This document shows, in pieces, positions 7,940 through 16,507 of a stretch of DNA of 60,663 nucleotides (the stretch's first letter is position 1; each line of letters opens with the position of its first letter). The notes beneath the pieces were generated by a model. It was not told where the DNA came from. It was given only the letters and a program-made list of their open reading frames with translations, and searched no databases. Source of the DNA: Deltaproteobacteria bacterium (lineage in GTDB: Bacteria; Desulfobacterota; Syntrophia; Syntrophales; JAFGHS01); the NCBI GenBank assembly GCA_016930075.1, contig JAFGHS010000094.1, positions 1 to 60,663 of the forward strand. Reading direction: 5' to 3'. A program made the position numbers and the translations under genes.

Positions 7940-9135
7940 AGAATTTCCCGCCCGATAATCATATTCTGGACTTCCCGGACGCCTTCGTAAATGTCGATAA
8001 TATGTGCATCCCTTGCCAGTTTGGAAATTTCGTATTCGGTGATGAAGCCGTACCCGCCGTGCAGATGGAGCCCCTCCGTGGCGCAGAAGAGGGCCGCTTC
8101 GGCGGCGGCGTTCTTTGCCAGGGATGCATAAATCCCCCGGTCGGGGGCCTGCTCCTGAACTTTGACCGCCGCTTTCATAAGCGCCAGCTCCGCCAGTTCA
8201 ACCTTCTTCCACATGGCCACCAGCATATCCCTTGCCACCGGCAGATCGCAGATCCTCTGGCCGAACTGTTTGCGTTCTTTCGTATATTCCAGGGTGACAT
8301 CGAAGGCCCTTTTTGCCAGGCCGACGCCGATGGCGGCGACCATGGGTCTGGCATAATCGAGGACGTCCACAACATATTTGAATCCGAGGCGCCGGTCGCC
8401 GATGACCTGATCTTCGCCGACAATGACGTCTTCAAAGGTCACAGCAGCCGTGTTGGATAAAGCCTGGCCGAGTTTCTCTTCCGGCTTACCGATGATAATC
8501 TTGCCGCCCCCGGGGAACACGATTTCTCTGGTTTCATGGATTTCGGCATCCGGGGCAATCTGCGCCGCAGGCGGGCAGGGAACAATGACGCAGGCCATGA
8601 AGTTGGCTGTGGGCTTTCCCACCTTGCAAAAAACGGTGAACTGATCGGCGTAGGAGGCATTGGTAATGAAACATTTCGCGCCGTTTAAGATATAACCGCC
8701 TTCCTCCCTTTTTTTGATAAAAGTCGTCATGGCAGAGTTGTCGGAACCGGCGCCCGGCTCCGTCAGACAGAAAGAGGCAAAGGCCGGCCTGTCGACAAAA
8801 GGTCTTAAAAACCGCTCCATTTGTTCTTCCGTCCCGTGCTGGCCAATGACGACATTGGCCAGGTCGTTGCACATGGCCGATGTCGAGATGCCGGTATCCC
8901 CGTAGGATAATTCCTTGATGATCAGGGCGGAGGAAACGACATCGACCTCAAAGCCTTTCAGGGATTCGGGGATGCACAGATTCATGACGCCCAGTTCCCA
9001 GGCCTTGCTGAAGATTTGCCGGGGAAAGGCATGCTTCTTATCCAGCGCCATCACGGCGGGCGCGATTTCATTTTTTACAAATTTTTTGACCGTATCAACA
9101 TATTGCTGTTGTGTGTCTGAGAGACTGAAGTCCAT
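7936..9135 (-). CDS. Acyl-CoA dehydrogenase family flavoprotein
   Basis: A 399-residue ACAD-fold protein with AAGGAG before the start. CLTEPGAGSDNSAM (near 125-138) is the flavin/substrate signature, and the C-terminal DIYEGVREVQ places the catalytic glutamate in the usual YEG position. It should oxidise an acyl thioester at C2-C3, passing electrons to ETF. Its position inside a type II synthase operon that has no enoyl reductase is unusual. It may prepare a primer, add a double bond, or act on an ACP-bound chain; those are inferences from context. Confidence 0.88.
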   Translation of the reverse strand: MDFSLSDTQQQYVDTVKKFVKNEIAPAVMALDKKHAFPRQIFSKAWELGVMNLCIPESLKGFEVDVVSSALIIKELSYGDTGISTSAMCNDLANVVIGQHGTEEQMERFLRPFVDRPAFASFCLTEPGAGSDNSAMTTFIKKREEGGYILNGAKCFITNASYADQFTVFCKVGKPTANFMACVIVPCPPAAQIAPDAEIHETREIVFPGGGKIIIGKPEEKLGQALSNTAAVTFEDVIVGEDQVIGDRRLGFKYVVDVLDYARPMVAAIGVGLAKRAFDVTLEYTKERKQFGQRICDLPVARDMLVAMWKKVELAELALMKAAVKVQEQAPDRGIYASLAKNAAAEAALFCATEGLHLHGGYGFITEYEISKLARDAHIIDIYEGVREVQNMIIGREIL

Positions 9136-9159
9136 CCTCTCGCTCCTTTTCGGTTATCA

Positions 9160-10113
9160 TTATTGTCTATCGAATATTTTCTCAGCCGCGGACAGGCTGA
9201 TGACGGATGAAACGGTTACGTCGATGGTCTTGAAAAAGTCTCTGAGAGGGCGGTTCGGGCCGAGTTCATAAATCTGATCCGCCGAGGAAGCCATCACATC
9301 CATGTTGGCCTTCCACTGGACGGCGTTGCTTAACTGACGAACCAGGTTTCTCACGCAATCATCTTTGTTTTCGGTGTGAAATGCGCCTGTGTAATTGGAG
9401 GTTACCCTGCCGGCTTTATCGGGATTCATGCCCTGTCCCATATCCGAAAGAACCGCTTGGAAGGGCTCTTCAATTCCCTTCATGAAACGGCTGTGGAAAG
9501 GGGCGCTGACGTTTAACGCCACGAAGCGAAGGGGCTCATTGTTTGTAATCGCAGACACGGCGCCGGTTAAACGCTCCTGCGCTTCCGCCATGGCGTCAGC
9601 CGCGCCGCTGATGACCACCTGATTGGCGGAGTTGATGTTCCCCAGATCGACGGGCAAACCGGCAAGGACGCTGCGGACGGCGTCGGTATTGATATTTTTT
9701 GAAATTACCGCCGTCATGGCCCCCACGCCGACAGGAACAGCGTCCTGCATGAGACGGCCGCGGGCCCGGACAATCTTGACGGTCTCGGCAAGGGGCAAAA
9801 CGCCTGCGGCGACCAGGGCGGTAAATTCGCCGAGACTGTGGCCGCCGAAACAGGCGGGAGCAAACCCCCAGCGGTGCTGCAATCCCCTCAGCATGGCGAT
9901 CTCCGTCGTCACGAGGCAGGGCTGTGTGTATTCGGTCAGGTTTAGTTTATCATTTTCTTCAAAGCACAATGCGGCCACATCCCAGTTGAGGGCATCGGAT
10001 GCCTCCTCATAAACCTGCCGGCTGACGGCCAGATCATCGAAAAAGTCCTTTCCCATGCCGGGTCTCTGGGACCCCTGACCGGGAAAGACGACGGCTGTAC
10101 CTTCTGAATTCAT
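9160..10113 (-). CDS. fabD: Malonyl-CoA:ACP acyltransferase (FabD-like)
   Basis: Loads malonyl groups onto the carrier protein. FPGQGSQ opens the protein, GHSLGE carries the nucleophile Ser93, and APFHSRFM carries His207, the expected catalytic pair; the length of about 317 residues fits FabD. Two ATGs nine bases apart follow an AGGAGG. The first is only two bases away and the second 11, so I take the second (10113), but 10122 is possible. It gives the operon its own malonyl supply. The gap of 101 bases to the upstream CoA-transferase is the largest in this part of the operon. Confidence 0.88.
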   Translation of the reverse strand: MNSEGTAVVFPGQGSQRPGMGKDFFDDLAVSRQVYEEASDALNWDVAALCFEENDKLNLTEYTQPCLVTTEIAMLRGLQHRWGFAPACFGGHSLGEFTALVAAGVLPLAETVKIVRARGRLMQDAVPVGVGAMTAVISKNINTDAVRSVLAGLPVDLGNINSANQVVISGAADAMAEAQERLTGAVSAITNNEPLRFVALNVSAPFHSRFMKGIEEPFQAVLSDMGQGMNPDKAGRVTSNYTGAFHTENKDDCVRNLVRQLSNAVQWKANMDVMASSADQIYELGPNRPLRDFFKTIDVTVSSVISLSAAEKIFDRQ

Positions 10114-10214
10114 AATAAACATAACCTCCTGCGGGCGATTTACATTCAATGACCTATGGATGTCAAGTTTATTTTGCCGATTTGCCGGAAGGCATTGTTT
10201 ATCAAAAAGATACG

Positions 10215-11402
10215 TCAATCAAAGACGCCTGTTTTCTTAAATTCCGCGATCTCGGCGTCCGTATATCCCAATTCCTTCAGCACGCCTCTGGTGTGACGGC
10301 CGATACCCCTGGCCACCGCCGCCTTGCGATAGGTCTGTTTTGATTCGGAAAACTTGATCGGCGAGGCTAATTGTCTCACCCTGCCGCCCTGCGGCGCCCG
10401 GCAATCGACGACCATGCGTCGCGCCTTTGTCTGGGGATCATGGAGGGCTTCTCCGAGTGAGAGGACCGGCTCCACGCAGGCATCGACCCGGTCGAATATG
10501 GCCGTCCATTCATCCCTTGTCCGGGTCTTGATGATTTGCCTGACCTCCTGTTTGGCTGCGGCGGCATCTTCCGGAGCGGCGCCGCTTTCGGCCAGGTCGG
10601 GGCGGCCGATCACATTGCAGAATGCCGATAGAAACTGGGGCTCCAGGGCGCCGACGCTGAGGTATTTGCCGTCTTTCGTTTCATAAAAATCGTAAAGAGA
10701 TCCGCCGTTTAACAGGGTCTCTTCGCGCTGCGGCTCCCTGCCGTCCGTGAGACAGGAAATCCCAGTCATGGCGTTGAAGGCCAGGCAGCCGTCCGTCATG
10801 GCGCAATCGACATACTGACCTTTGCCGGTTGCATTTCTGCGGACGACGGCGGCCAGGATGCCGATGACGGCGTTTTGAGAACCGGAAGCGATATCGGCAA
10901 TCTGCATACCCGTAAGCGAAGGGCCGCTTTCTTTTTTCCCTGAATAGGACATCAACCCCGACCGGGCCAGGTAATTGATATCGTGACCGGCCCTGAGGCG
11001 CATGGGACCCGTTTGACCGTAGCCCGTAAGAGAACAGTAGATCAATGCCGGGTTCACCGCCGACAGCCTCGGATAATCGAGGGCGAGTCCTGCCATGACG
11101 CCGGGGCGAAATTGCTCAATGAGGATGTCGTATCGGCCGATCAGTTGACGGACGATTTTCGTTGCCCGCCCGTCTTTCAGGTTCAGGCTCATGCACCGCT
11201 TTCCCCGGCCCAGATAAGACATGACGGCGGAGACGTCCGTTCCCGGAATAAACGGCGGCAGATAGGACACGGGATCTCCCCTTGTGCCGGAAATGATCCG
11301 CAGGACATCCGCCCCCATATCGGCCAGAGTCATGGTTGCGTAGGGACCGGGCAGCAAGGTCGTGAAATCAAGCACTTTTAATCCGTGAAGGGGTCCCGGC
11401 AT
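10215..11402 (-). CDS. Family III CoA-transferase, alpha-methylacyl-CoA racemase type
   Basis: A 395-residue CaiB/BaiF-family protein. The N-terminus (LKVLDFTTLLPGPYATMTLA, then DMGADVLRI) is the family CoA-binding segment. GHDINYLARSG contains the His-Asp arrangement characteristic of alpha-methylacyl-CoA racemase, rather than the plain catalytic aspartate of formyl-CoA transferases. Such racemases invert the C2 stereocentre of 2-methylacyl-CoAs. It could therefore condition a branched primer or product of the adjoining fatty-acid line. A true CoA transfer activity cannot be excluded from sequence. Confidence 0.82.
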   Translation of the reverse strand: MPGPLHGLKVLDFTTLLPGPYATMTLADMGADVLRIISGTRGDPVSYLPPFIPGTDVSAVMSYLGRGKRCMSLNLKDGRATKIVRQLIGRYDILIEQFRPGVMAGLALDYPRLSAVNPALIYCSLTGYGQTGPMRLRAGHDINYLARSGLMSYSGKKESGPSLTGMQIADIASGSQNAVIGILAAVVRRNATGKGQYVDCAMTDGCLAFNAMTGISCLTDGREPQREETLLNGGSLYDFYETKDGKYLSVGALEPQFLSAFCNVIGRPDLAESGAAPEDAAAAKQEVRQIIKTRTRDEWTAIFDRVDACVEPVLSLGEALHDPQTKARRMVVDCRAPQGGRVRQLASPIKFSESKQTYRKAAVARGIGRHTRGVLKELGYTDAEIAEFKKTGVFD

Positions 11403-11452
11403 AGGCTGATTTTTCTTCTTTCATTTCAGGGCGGCGGTTTGCGCCGGCCCGT

Positions 11453-13756
11453 TCATTGACGTATGGGCAGGGCCAGCCGGAATCCCAGGGAATCACTGCG
11501 CAGGCCCGGCACATTCCTGACGCGGTATGACGCGCGCGCAAACCACGCATCGAAGCTCCAGGCGCCGCCGCGTTCGACGCGGCTCGTGCCGGTAAACGGC
11601 CCCGTGGGGTTGTCTTTCGGACTTTGGACATAATAATTCCGAACAAACCAATCGTTGCACCACTCATAAACATTGCCGCTCATGTCGTACAGGCCCAGTC
11701 CGTTGGGCTTTTTTTGGCCCACCGCGTGCGTCTTGCCTCCGGAATTGCCGGCTATCCAGGCATAATCGCCCAGTGACGCCTCGTCGCTCGTTCCCGCCCA
11801 TTTTTCATTTTTACCGCCGCTGCGGGTGGCGTATTCCCACTCAGCCTCCGTCGGAAGACGGTAATGCATGCCGCTTTGGCTGTTTAAACGGCGGATGAAA
11901 TCCTGAACGTCATCCCACGACACCTTCTCGACGGGACAATCATCGCCGCAGTCTTTGAATGACGCGGGATTGCTCCCCATGACCTGTTTCCACTGCCCCT
12001 GCGTAACTTCATATTTGCCCATGAAAAAGTGCCGGACGCATACCTCGTGAACCGGTTGCTCGCCGGGGTCGCCGCCTCCGAACGTATCGCCCATCCGGTA
12101 GCAGCCGCCTTCAATAAATAGGGATTCTATTCCCGTAACGGGGTCTTTGATGATTTCACTGGTGATGCCGAAGGCGCGCAGTTTTGCCGCCCTTTCCATG
12201 TCTTTCACCAGCTTTTTCAATTTATTTGCCGCCGCCGCGGCCTGTGTCCTCATCGCCTCAAAGGCGCCGATCTCTGCAAAAATCACCGGTTTGGCCAGTT
12301 CAAGTTCCCGGGATTCCTTCATCCCCGCATGGGTAACGTGCGCCGCCGTCAGGCGGTAAGAAACCTCCTTCCCCTCTTCGAGCTGGAAAAGGGCCTTCGC
12401 CTTCAGATCGGTCTGCGTCCTGGCGAAATCCATCGCTCGGTTGGGGTCGGAGCAAGCCCAGGCGGCGGGCCAGTTTTCTCCTTTATAGGTCAGCGTCATG
12501 GGGAAGCGGCTTTTATCGGTATCCTGTATGCCGAGGACAACCGTCATGGCGCCTTCGGGCAGGGCGAATTTCCGCGCCTGGAGGCGCTGAAGGCGGAGGA
12601 TGAAAGGCTCCAGAATCTTGACGGACTGCTCCGGATAGGCGACCCCGGCCTCGGCAAGCTTCAGGTTCCTATCGGCCCTGAGTTTCTCCACCGCTGCCTC
12701 ATAATCCTTGTTCGCGGCGTCCGCCCTGGCCTGATAATCCTTCATCCGCTGATCACGGGTTTCTGTTTTTTCGGCGTCGTCCGGAGCCGGCGGCAGATCG
12801 GGTTTTATCTGCGCAATCTCAAGGGTATAGACATTCTCGATATTCGCGACATTTTCGTTATCCTGAATATCGAGGCGTTTTGTGAGATCGGCGATTTCGG
12901 CCTTCAGGTTTTTCGCCTCTTCCATCGCCTCCTTGAGAGTCAGGTCATCGTCGAGGGTTATCCAGGAATCCTGGGTCAGTTTTGCCCTGCGGGCCAGGTC
13001 GTTCCAGCGATGCTCGTTTTCAAGCAGGGCCCGCTTGATGCGGTCCTTTTCCACCGCAAGGGCCACCGCCTCTTCCTGCCGGGCCTTTTCCTGATCGGCA
13101 AGGGTTTGAACGATTCGCGTCTGCGCCTGCAACTGCCGCTCTTTGGCAATGCGGTCCGCCTCAATCCTGAGCGATTCGTCCCTCGCCCTGACGGCCCTCT
13201 CCTCACGAGACAGACGCCTCTGTTCGCGCTCCTGATCGAGAACCAGGGCCTGGGCGTTGAGTTTTCCCAGCATTTTGGCTTCGGAGCGTTTCAGCTTTAA
13301 AAGCGTCTCTTCGATTTCTTTGTCTTTTCTCCAATCGGCATCCAGTTTTTTCAGGGTCTCCTTGTCTGCCATGATCTCCTGAATCTGGTGATCCAGAATG
13401 TCCGTATCCATATCCGCCCGCGCCTTGACCTTGACGAGAAGGACGCCGTTTTCCACCTGAACATAGGGACTGCCGACGATCTTTGCCTGAACAACGCCGG
13501 ATGCGATGGCCGCCGCATCATCCTGCTTAATCTGGTAATTCTGTACGATCGTCATTGATAACAGGTGCCTCCCGGCCTCTTCCATGACAAGACGTTTGGC
13601 CTTCCGGACGGCAAAGGCTTCCATCTGCTCCCGCCGCTGGTTCTGGCCGACGGCCTCGACGACCTCTTTTTCGAATACCCTGACCTCAGCCAAGGCAAGG
13701 GAATATGAAAAAATTCCCGTGAACATTAACAGAAACAGCCAAATTTTCTTCATCAT
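11453..13756 (-). CDS. Secreted coiled-coil protein with C-terminal SUMF1/FGE-like domain
   Basis: Signal peptide (MMKKIWLFLLMF to ALA), a beta-rich N-terminal segment to about residue 130, a long charged coiled coil (about 135-400, rich in E, K, R and A) and a C-terminal formylglycine-generating-enzyme-like domain from about 560. That domain shows MGDTFGGGDPGEQPVHEV, YEVTQGQWKQVMG, LPTEAEWEYA and SGNVYEWCNDW. The active-site cysteines of true FGE are missing (RGGAWSFDAWFARASYR), so it is probably a non-catalytic binding fold. Start is uncertain: ATG 13756 lies 13 bases after AAGGAG and ATG 13768 only one. It heads the lipid operon, separated by about 50 bases, and may be a periplasmic scaffold. 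Confidence 0.8.
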   Translation of the reverse strand: MMKKIWLFLLMFTGIFSYSLALAEVRVFEKEVVEAVGQNQRREQMEAFAVRKAKRLVMEEAGRHLLSMTIVQNYQIKQDDAAAIASGVVQAKIVGSPYVQVENGVLLVKVKARADMDTDILDHQIQEIMADKETLKKLDADWRKDKEIEETLLKLKRSEAKMLGKLNAQALVLDQEREQRRLSREERAVRARDESLRIEADRIAKERQLQAQTRIVQTLADQEKARQEEAVALAVEKDRIKRALLENEHRWNDLARRAKLTQDSWITLDDDLTLKEAMEEAKNLKAEIADLTKRLDIQDNENVANIENVYTLEIAQIKPDLPPAPDDAEKTETRDQRMKDYQARADAANKDYEAAVEKLRADRNLKLAEAGVAYPEQSVKILEPFILRLQRLQARKFALPEGAMTVVLGIQDTDKSRFPMTLTYKGENWPAAWACSDPNRAMDFARTQTDLKAKALFQLEEGKEVSYRLTAAHVTHAGMKESRELELAKPVIFAEIGAFEAMRTQAAAAANKLKKLVKDMERAAKLRAFGITSEIIKDPVTGIESLFIEGGCYRMGDTFGGGDPGEQPVHEVCVRHFFMGKYEVTQGQWKQVMGSNPASFKDCGDDCPVEKVSWDDVQDFIRRLNSQSGMHYRLPTEAEWEYATRSGGKNEKWAGTSDEASLGDYAWIAGNSGGKTHAVGQKKPNGLGLYDMSGNVYEWCNDWFVRNYYVQSPKDNPTGPFTGTSRVERGGAWSFDAWFARASYRVRNVPGLRSDSLGFRLALPIRQ

Positions 13757-13841
13757 GACGAGTCCCATTCTCCTTTCTTTTTGCTGATCGGCAGGCGACG
13801 GCCGCATCAAAACATGAATCACGGGCCGTAGCGTTATAGCA

Positions 13842-13973
13842 AGACCTTTGAAAAACGCCTCTTTTGTCATTGCGAGCGAAGCGAAGCAATCTCATACGTA
13901 TCCCATCATTGGAGAGATTGCCACGGCACTTCGTGCCTCGCAATGACAAAAAACAGAGAAATTCAAAGGTCTC
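13842..13973. repeat. TIR element (family R1), copy 2
   Basis: Best-preserved copy: perfect 11-bp terminal inverted repeats AGACCTTTGAA and TTCAAAGGTCT. Internal inverted arms GTCATTGCGAG and CTCGCAATGAC each enclose a smaller hairpin (GCGAAGCGAAGC and GGCACTTCGTGCC). It has no coding capacity. It lies in the 5' region of the SUMF-like gene. Confidence 0.85.
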
Positions 13974-14393
13974 ATAACGGTTCATGATCAGGGCAAGCGC
14001 TCAACCTGCCGGCTTTTGTAGCAAAAGATGCGGGTAATATCAAGGGATTTCGAGGCCTTCCACTTGCCGTTTTGCGGAATGTTCAAATTCCTCTTCTCAT
14101 TCCGGAAGCAGCCCTTCCAGTCTTGTCGATTCCTCCGGCAGCCGGTCTATAACCGGTTTTTGATAAATGACGCCTGATTGCTTTGACCCCCTGGGAATCT
14201 TTTAAAAATGCCTTGAATCCGACAGCGTCGGATCAATCGTGAACAGGGATATTACCGTCTATTCGTTTCAAAGGCGTTGCCGCTTTAAAAGGCGCCGTTT
14301 TCCCTGTGGATTTCATCACCGGCATTGCCATGGTGCGCGAGGATGCATCCTGCCCGCTTGAAATCAAAGGCCGTTCTGATAATCCCCGCCCCG
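13974..14393. other. Gene-free stretch upstream of the lipid operon
   Basis: Apart from the promoter at 14015-14043 I see no gene here. A short minus-strand frame near 14080-14190 is interrupted by a stop and matches nothing I recognise; it may be more decayed coding sequence. Confidence 0.4.
14015..14043 (-). promoter_or_regulatory. Putative sigma-70 promoter of the SUMF-like/lipid operon
   Basis: On the minus strand TTGATA (14043-14038) is 17 bases from TACAAA (14020-14015). It lies upstream of the R1 copy and the SUMF-like gene, and would make a leader of about 250 bases containing the R1 hairpin. Confidence 0.45.
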
Positions 14394-14642
14394 TTAAGCG
14401 CCGTTCCATTGAAGAAATTTTTTCTCTCCCTCATAGGTGCCGATCAGGATCAGTTCGGCATCCTCCCGAATCGGCATCTGGGGATCGGGGATCATGGTCA
14501 TGACGCCGTCCGTCTTTATGGCGACGCTGAAGACGGCCACCATGCCGATCAGCAGCAGGAGAAACTTGAAAAGCAGGCGTACATTGCGTTTGGTGTTTTC
14601 TCCCTGTAAAACGGTGCTCAGGATGGCAGGACTAAGCTTCAA
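14394..14642 (-). pseudogene. K+ channel (Ion_trans_2/TrkA) remnant with internal deletion
   Basis: An 82-codon frame. Residues 14-46 (GENTKRNVRLLFKFLLLLIG then a hydrophobic run) look like the N-terminal helix of two-TM potassium channels fused to TrkA domains. The rest (PDPQMPIREDAELILIGTYE, then GEKKFL) looks like the end of a TrkA-C/RCK domain. The pore helix, selectivity filter, second helix and TrkA-N domain are absent, so hundreds of residues were lost while the frame stayed open. It cannot be a working channel. Like the remnant at 325-618, both ends survive and the middle is gone. Confidence 0.5.
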
Positions 14643-14795
14643 AAATGAACTCCGATCTTTAATGGTTCTTCATGGCCTTCTTGCCGCGGCAGAATAAAAA
14701 GTTCCTCATCTGCCGCGGAAACATATCACAAAAAATAATTCTTCACAAATCTGTCAATTCCCCATGTTTTTACAATCAGCTTTTTTACAATCAGC

Positions 14796-14824
14796 TTGAC
14801 ACATAAATTCATTATCCATATAAT
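14796..14824 (+). promoter_or_regulatory. Consensus sigma-70 promoter
   Basis: TTGACA (14796-14801), exactly 17 bases, then TATAAT (14819-14824): a full consensus match. Two direct copies of TTTTTTACAATCAGC end at its -35 box. It reads into the TPR/barrel gene with a leader of about 75 bases. Confidence 0.85.
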
Positions 14825-14907
14825 TCCCGCGTCCAATAAACAAAGCCATATCTTACCAATCATTCTATTCTATCAACCATGCTCTCATGAGAAAGGGAAG
14901 ATTTGCG

Positions 14908-16464
14908 ATGAAAAAGTTTCTCCGAACCGTCATGAATCATCTCATGGTCGTTTTCCTGACCCTTGTCCTCGTTTCCCCTGCCGCCTTCGGTCAAGCGGAC
15001 GGCAGCCTTCAGGAAGGGATCAAGCAATACGGGGCCGACAATTACGAGGAGGCCGCAGATCTTTTCAAAAAGGCCCGCAGGGAGATGCCGAAATCGACCA
15101 TTGCCGCCTTCTGGCTCGGCATGGCCAACAAGCAACTGAACAACCTGCCGGAAGCCGTCGCCCCCCTGACCGATGCCGTCACGATGGACCCGCCCCTGAA
15201 AGAGGCCCTGATCGAACTGATCGATGTCCACTACCGTCTTGAGCAGTTCGATGATGCCGCCAAATGGATCGCCGTGGCGGAGAAGGATAACATTTATCCC
15301 GCCAAAACCGCCTTTCTCAAGGGTATGGTGCTTGCCAGACAGGCAAGGTATGAGGAAGCCGTCCGATCCTTTGAAAAATCCAAAAGCCTCGATAAAACCT
15401 ATACCCAGTCCGCCGAGCTGCAGATCGGCCTGTGTTACATGCTCGACCGGAAGTATGCCAAAGCCTCGGATCGCTTCCGGGCTGCCGTCACCCAGGATCC
15501 CCTTTCCGATCTCGGTTCCTTTGCCCGCCGCTATCAGGACTTTGTGGAGGACCGGAAATGGATTGAGCGGCCCCTGCGTTTTACACTGAATGTCATGGGA
15601 CAGTACGACACGAACATGCTGACGGAGCCTGACAGCCATCCCGGACTTCCCGATGCGGGGGAAGAAGAGAGCCTGGCCATGCTGAACACCATCCGTTTGG
15701 ATGCCGTGCCGGTCCTGCCCGGCGGATGGCTCTTTAACGCGAGCTATGCCGGCACCTGGAAACTCCATGAAATGAATTCCACCGGCTACGACATGCTGGC
15801 CCATACGCTGTCCGTCGCGCCGGGCTACCGTTTCGGACGCGTTGCCGTCAACCTTACGGGGAATTACACTCATGTGATGAAGCGTCAGCCGTCCTACCGC
15901 CCTTACAGTGAATTCTTCAGCGCCGGTCCCATGATCCGCTTTCTCCTCACGCCAAAGCAGAACCATATCCTGGAACTCTACGCCGGCTGCACCGACAAGC
16001 GCTACGACAACTACCAGGGGGATGGGGAGCTACCTCTTGATCCGGCGGAGAACCGCACATCAAAAGGGTTCAACAGCTATCTGAGCTGGATGTGGCTCTT
16101 CCGGAACGGCGCGATCTTCAATTTCAAGTATGGATACGGTAGGGATGAGGCCGACGGGAACAACTGGAGCAACCAGGCGCACAGCTTTACCCTCAATACG
16201 ATCATCCCCCTGTCGGAAAGCCTGAAGTTCCAGATCGGCGGAGAGGCAACGCTGCAGGACTATCTCAATAATAGCACCTGGGCAATTTTCGACAACAAGA
16301 GGCGTTCGGACCGGATCTACACGGCCGCTGCGGGTCTGACCTGGGATATCAACAAATACCTGAGCGTTCTGGCCCAGTATAACTGGACGAAGGCTGACTC
16401 AAACATTTTTATCTACGACTACAACCGCAATATTTTTTCCGCTGGTCTGGAGTTCCGATATTGA
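14908..16464 (+). CDS. TPR/beta-barrel outer-membrane protein (Slam-like architecture)
   Basis: A 518-residue protein. The start at 14908 is chosen because AAGGGAAG lies seven bases upstream and the signal peptide (to AAFGQA) begins there. Residues about 30-200 form TPR repeats (DNYEEAADLFKKA, NLPEAVAPL, ARYEEAVRSFEKS, RKYAKASDRF). From about 215 to the end, alternating aromatic/polar strands and a terminal GLEFRY phenylalanine-type ending indicate an outer-membrane barrel of about 14 strands. A periplasmic TPR domain plus a barrel is the plan of Slam (DUF560) surface-lipoprotein translocators and of PgaA/BcsC-type exporters. It is followed by a giant surface protein, a likely client. True Slam orthology is unproven. 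Confidence 0.75.
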   Translation: MKKFLRTVMNHLMVVFLTLVLVSPAAFGQADGSLQEGIKQYGADNYEEAADLFKKARREMPKSTIAAFWLGMANKQLNNLPEAVAPLTDAVTMDPPLKEALIELIDVHYRLEQFDDAAKWIAVAEKDNIYPAKTAFLKGMVLARQARYEEAVRSFEKSKSLDKTYTQSAELQIGLCYMLDRKYAKASDRFRAAVTQDPLSDLGSFARRYQDFVEDRKWIERPLRFTLNVMGQYDTNMLTEPDSHPGLPDAGEEESLAMLNTIRLDAVPVLPGGWLFNASYAGTWKLHEMNSTGYDMLAHTLSVAPGYRFGRVAVNLTGNYTHVMKRQPSYRPYSEFFSAGPMIRFLLTPKQNHILELYAGCTDKRYDNYQGDGELPLDPAENRTSKGFNSYLSWMWLFRNGAIFNFKYGYGRDEADGNNWSNQAHSFTLNTIIPLSESLKFQIGGEATLQDYLNNSTWAIFDNKRRSDRIYTAAAGLTWDINKYLSVLAQYNWTKADSNIFIYDYNRNIFSAGLEFRY

Positions 16465-16507
16465 GGAAACGACACTTCTAACCTTATCTACAGCAAGGGG
16501 GCAGCAT

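Noticed and set aside
14860-15966. A 368-codon minus-strand frame opposite the TPR/barrel gene.
   Set aside because: The plus-strand gene has a signal peptide, TPRs and a perfect promoter. The antisense product is Gly/His-rich shadow sequence.
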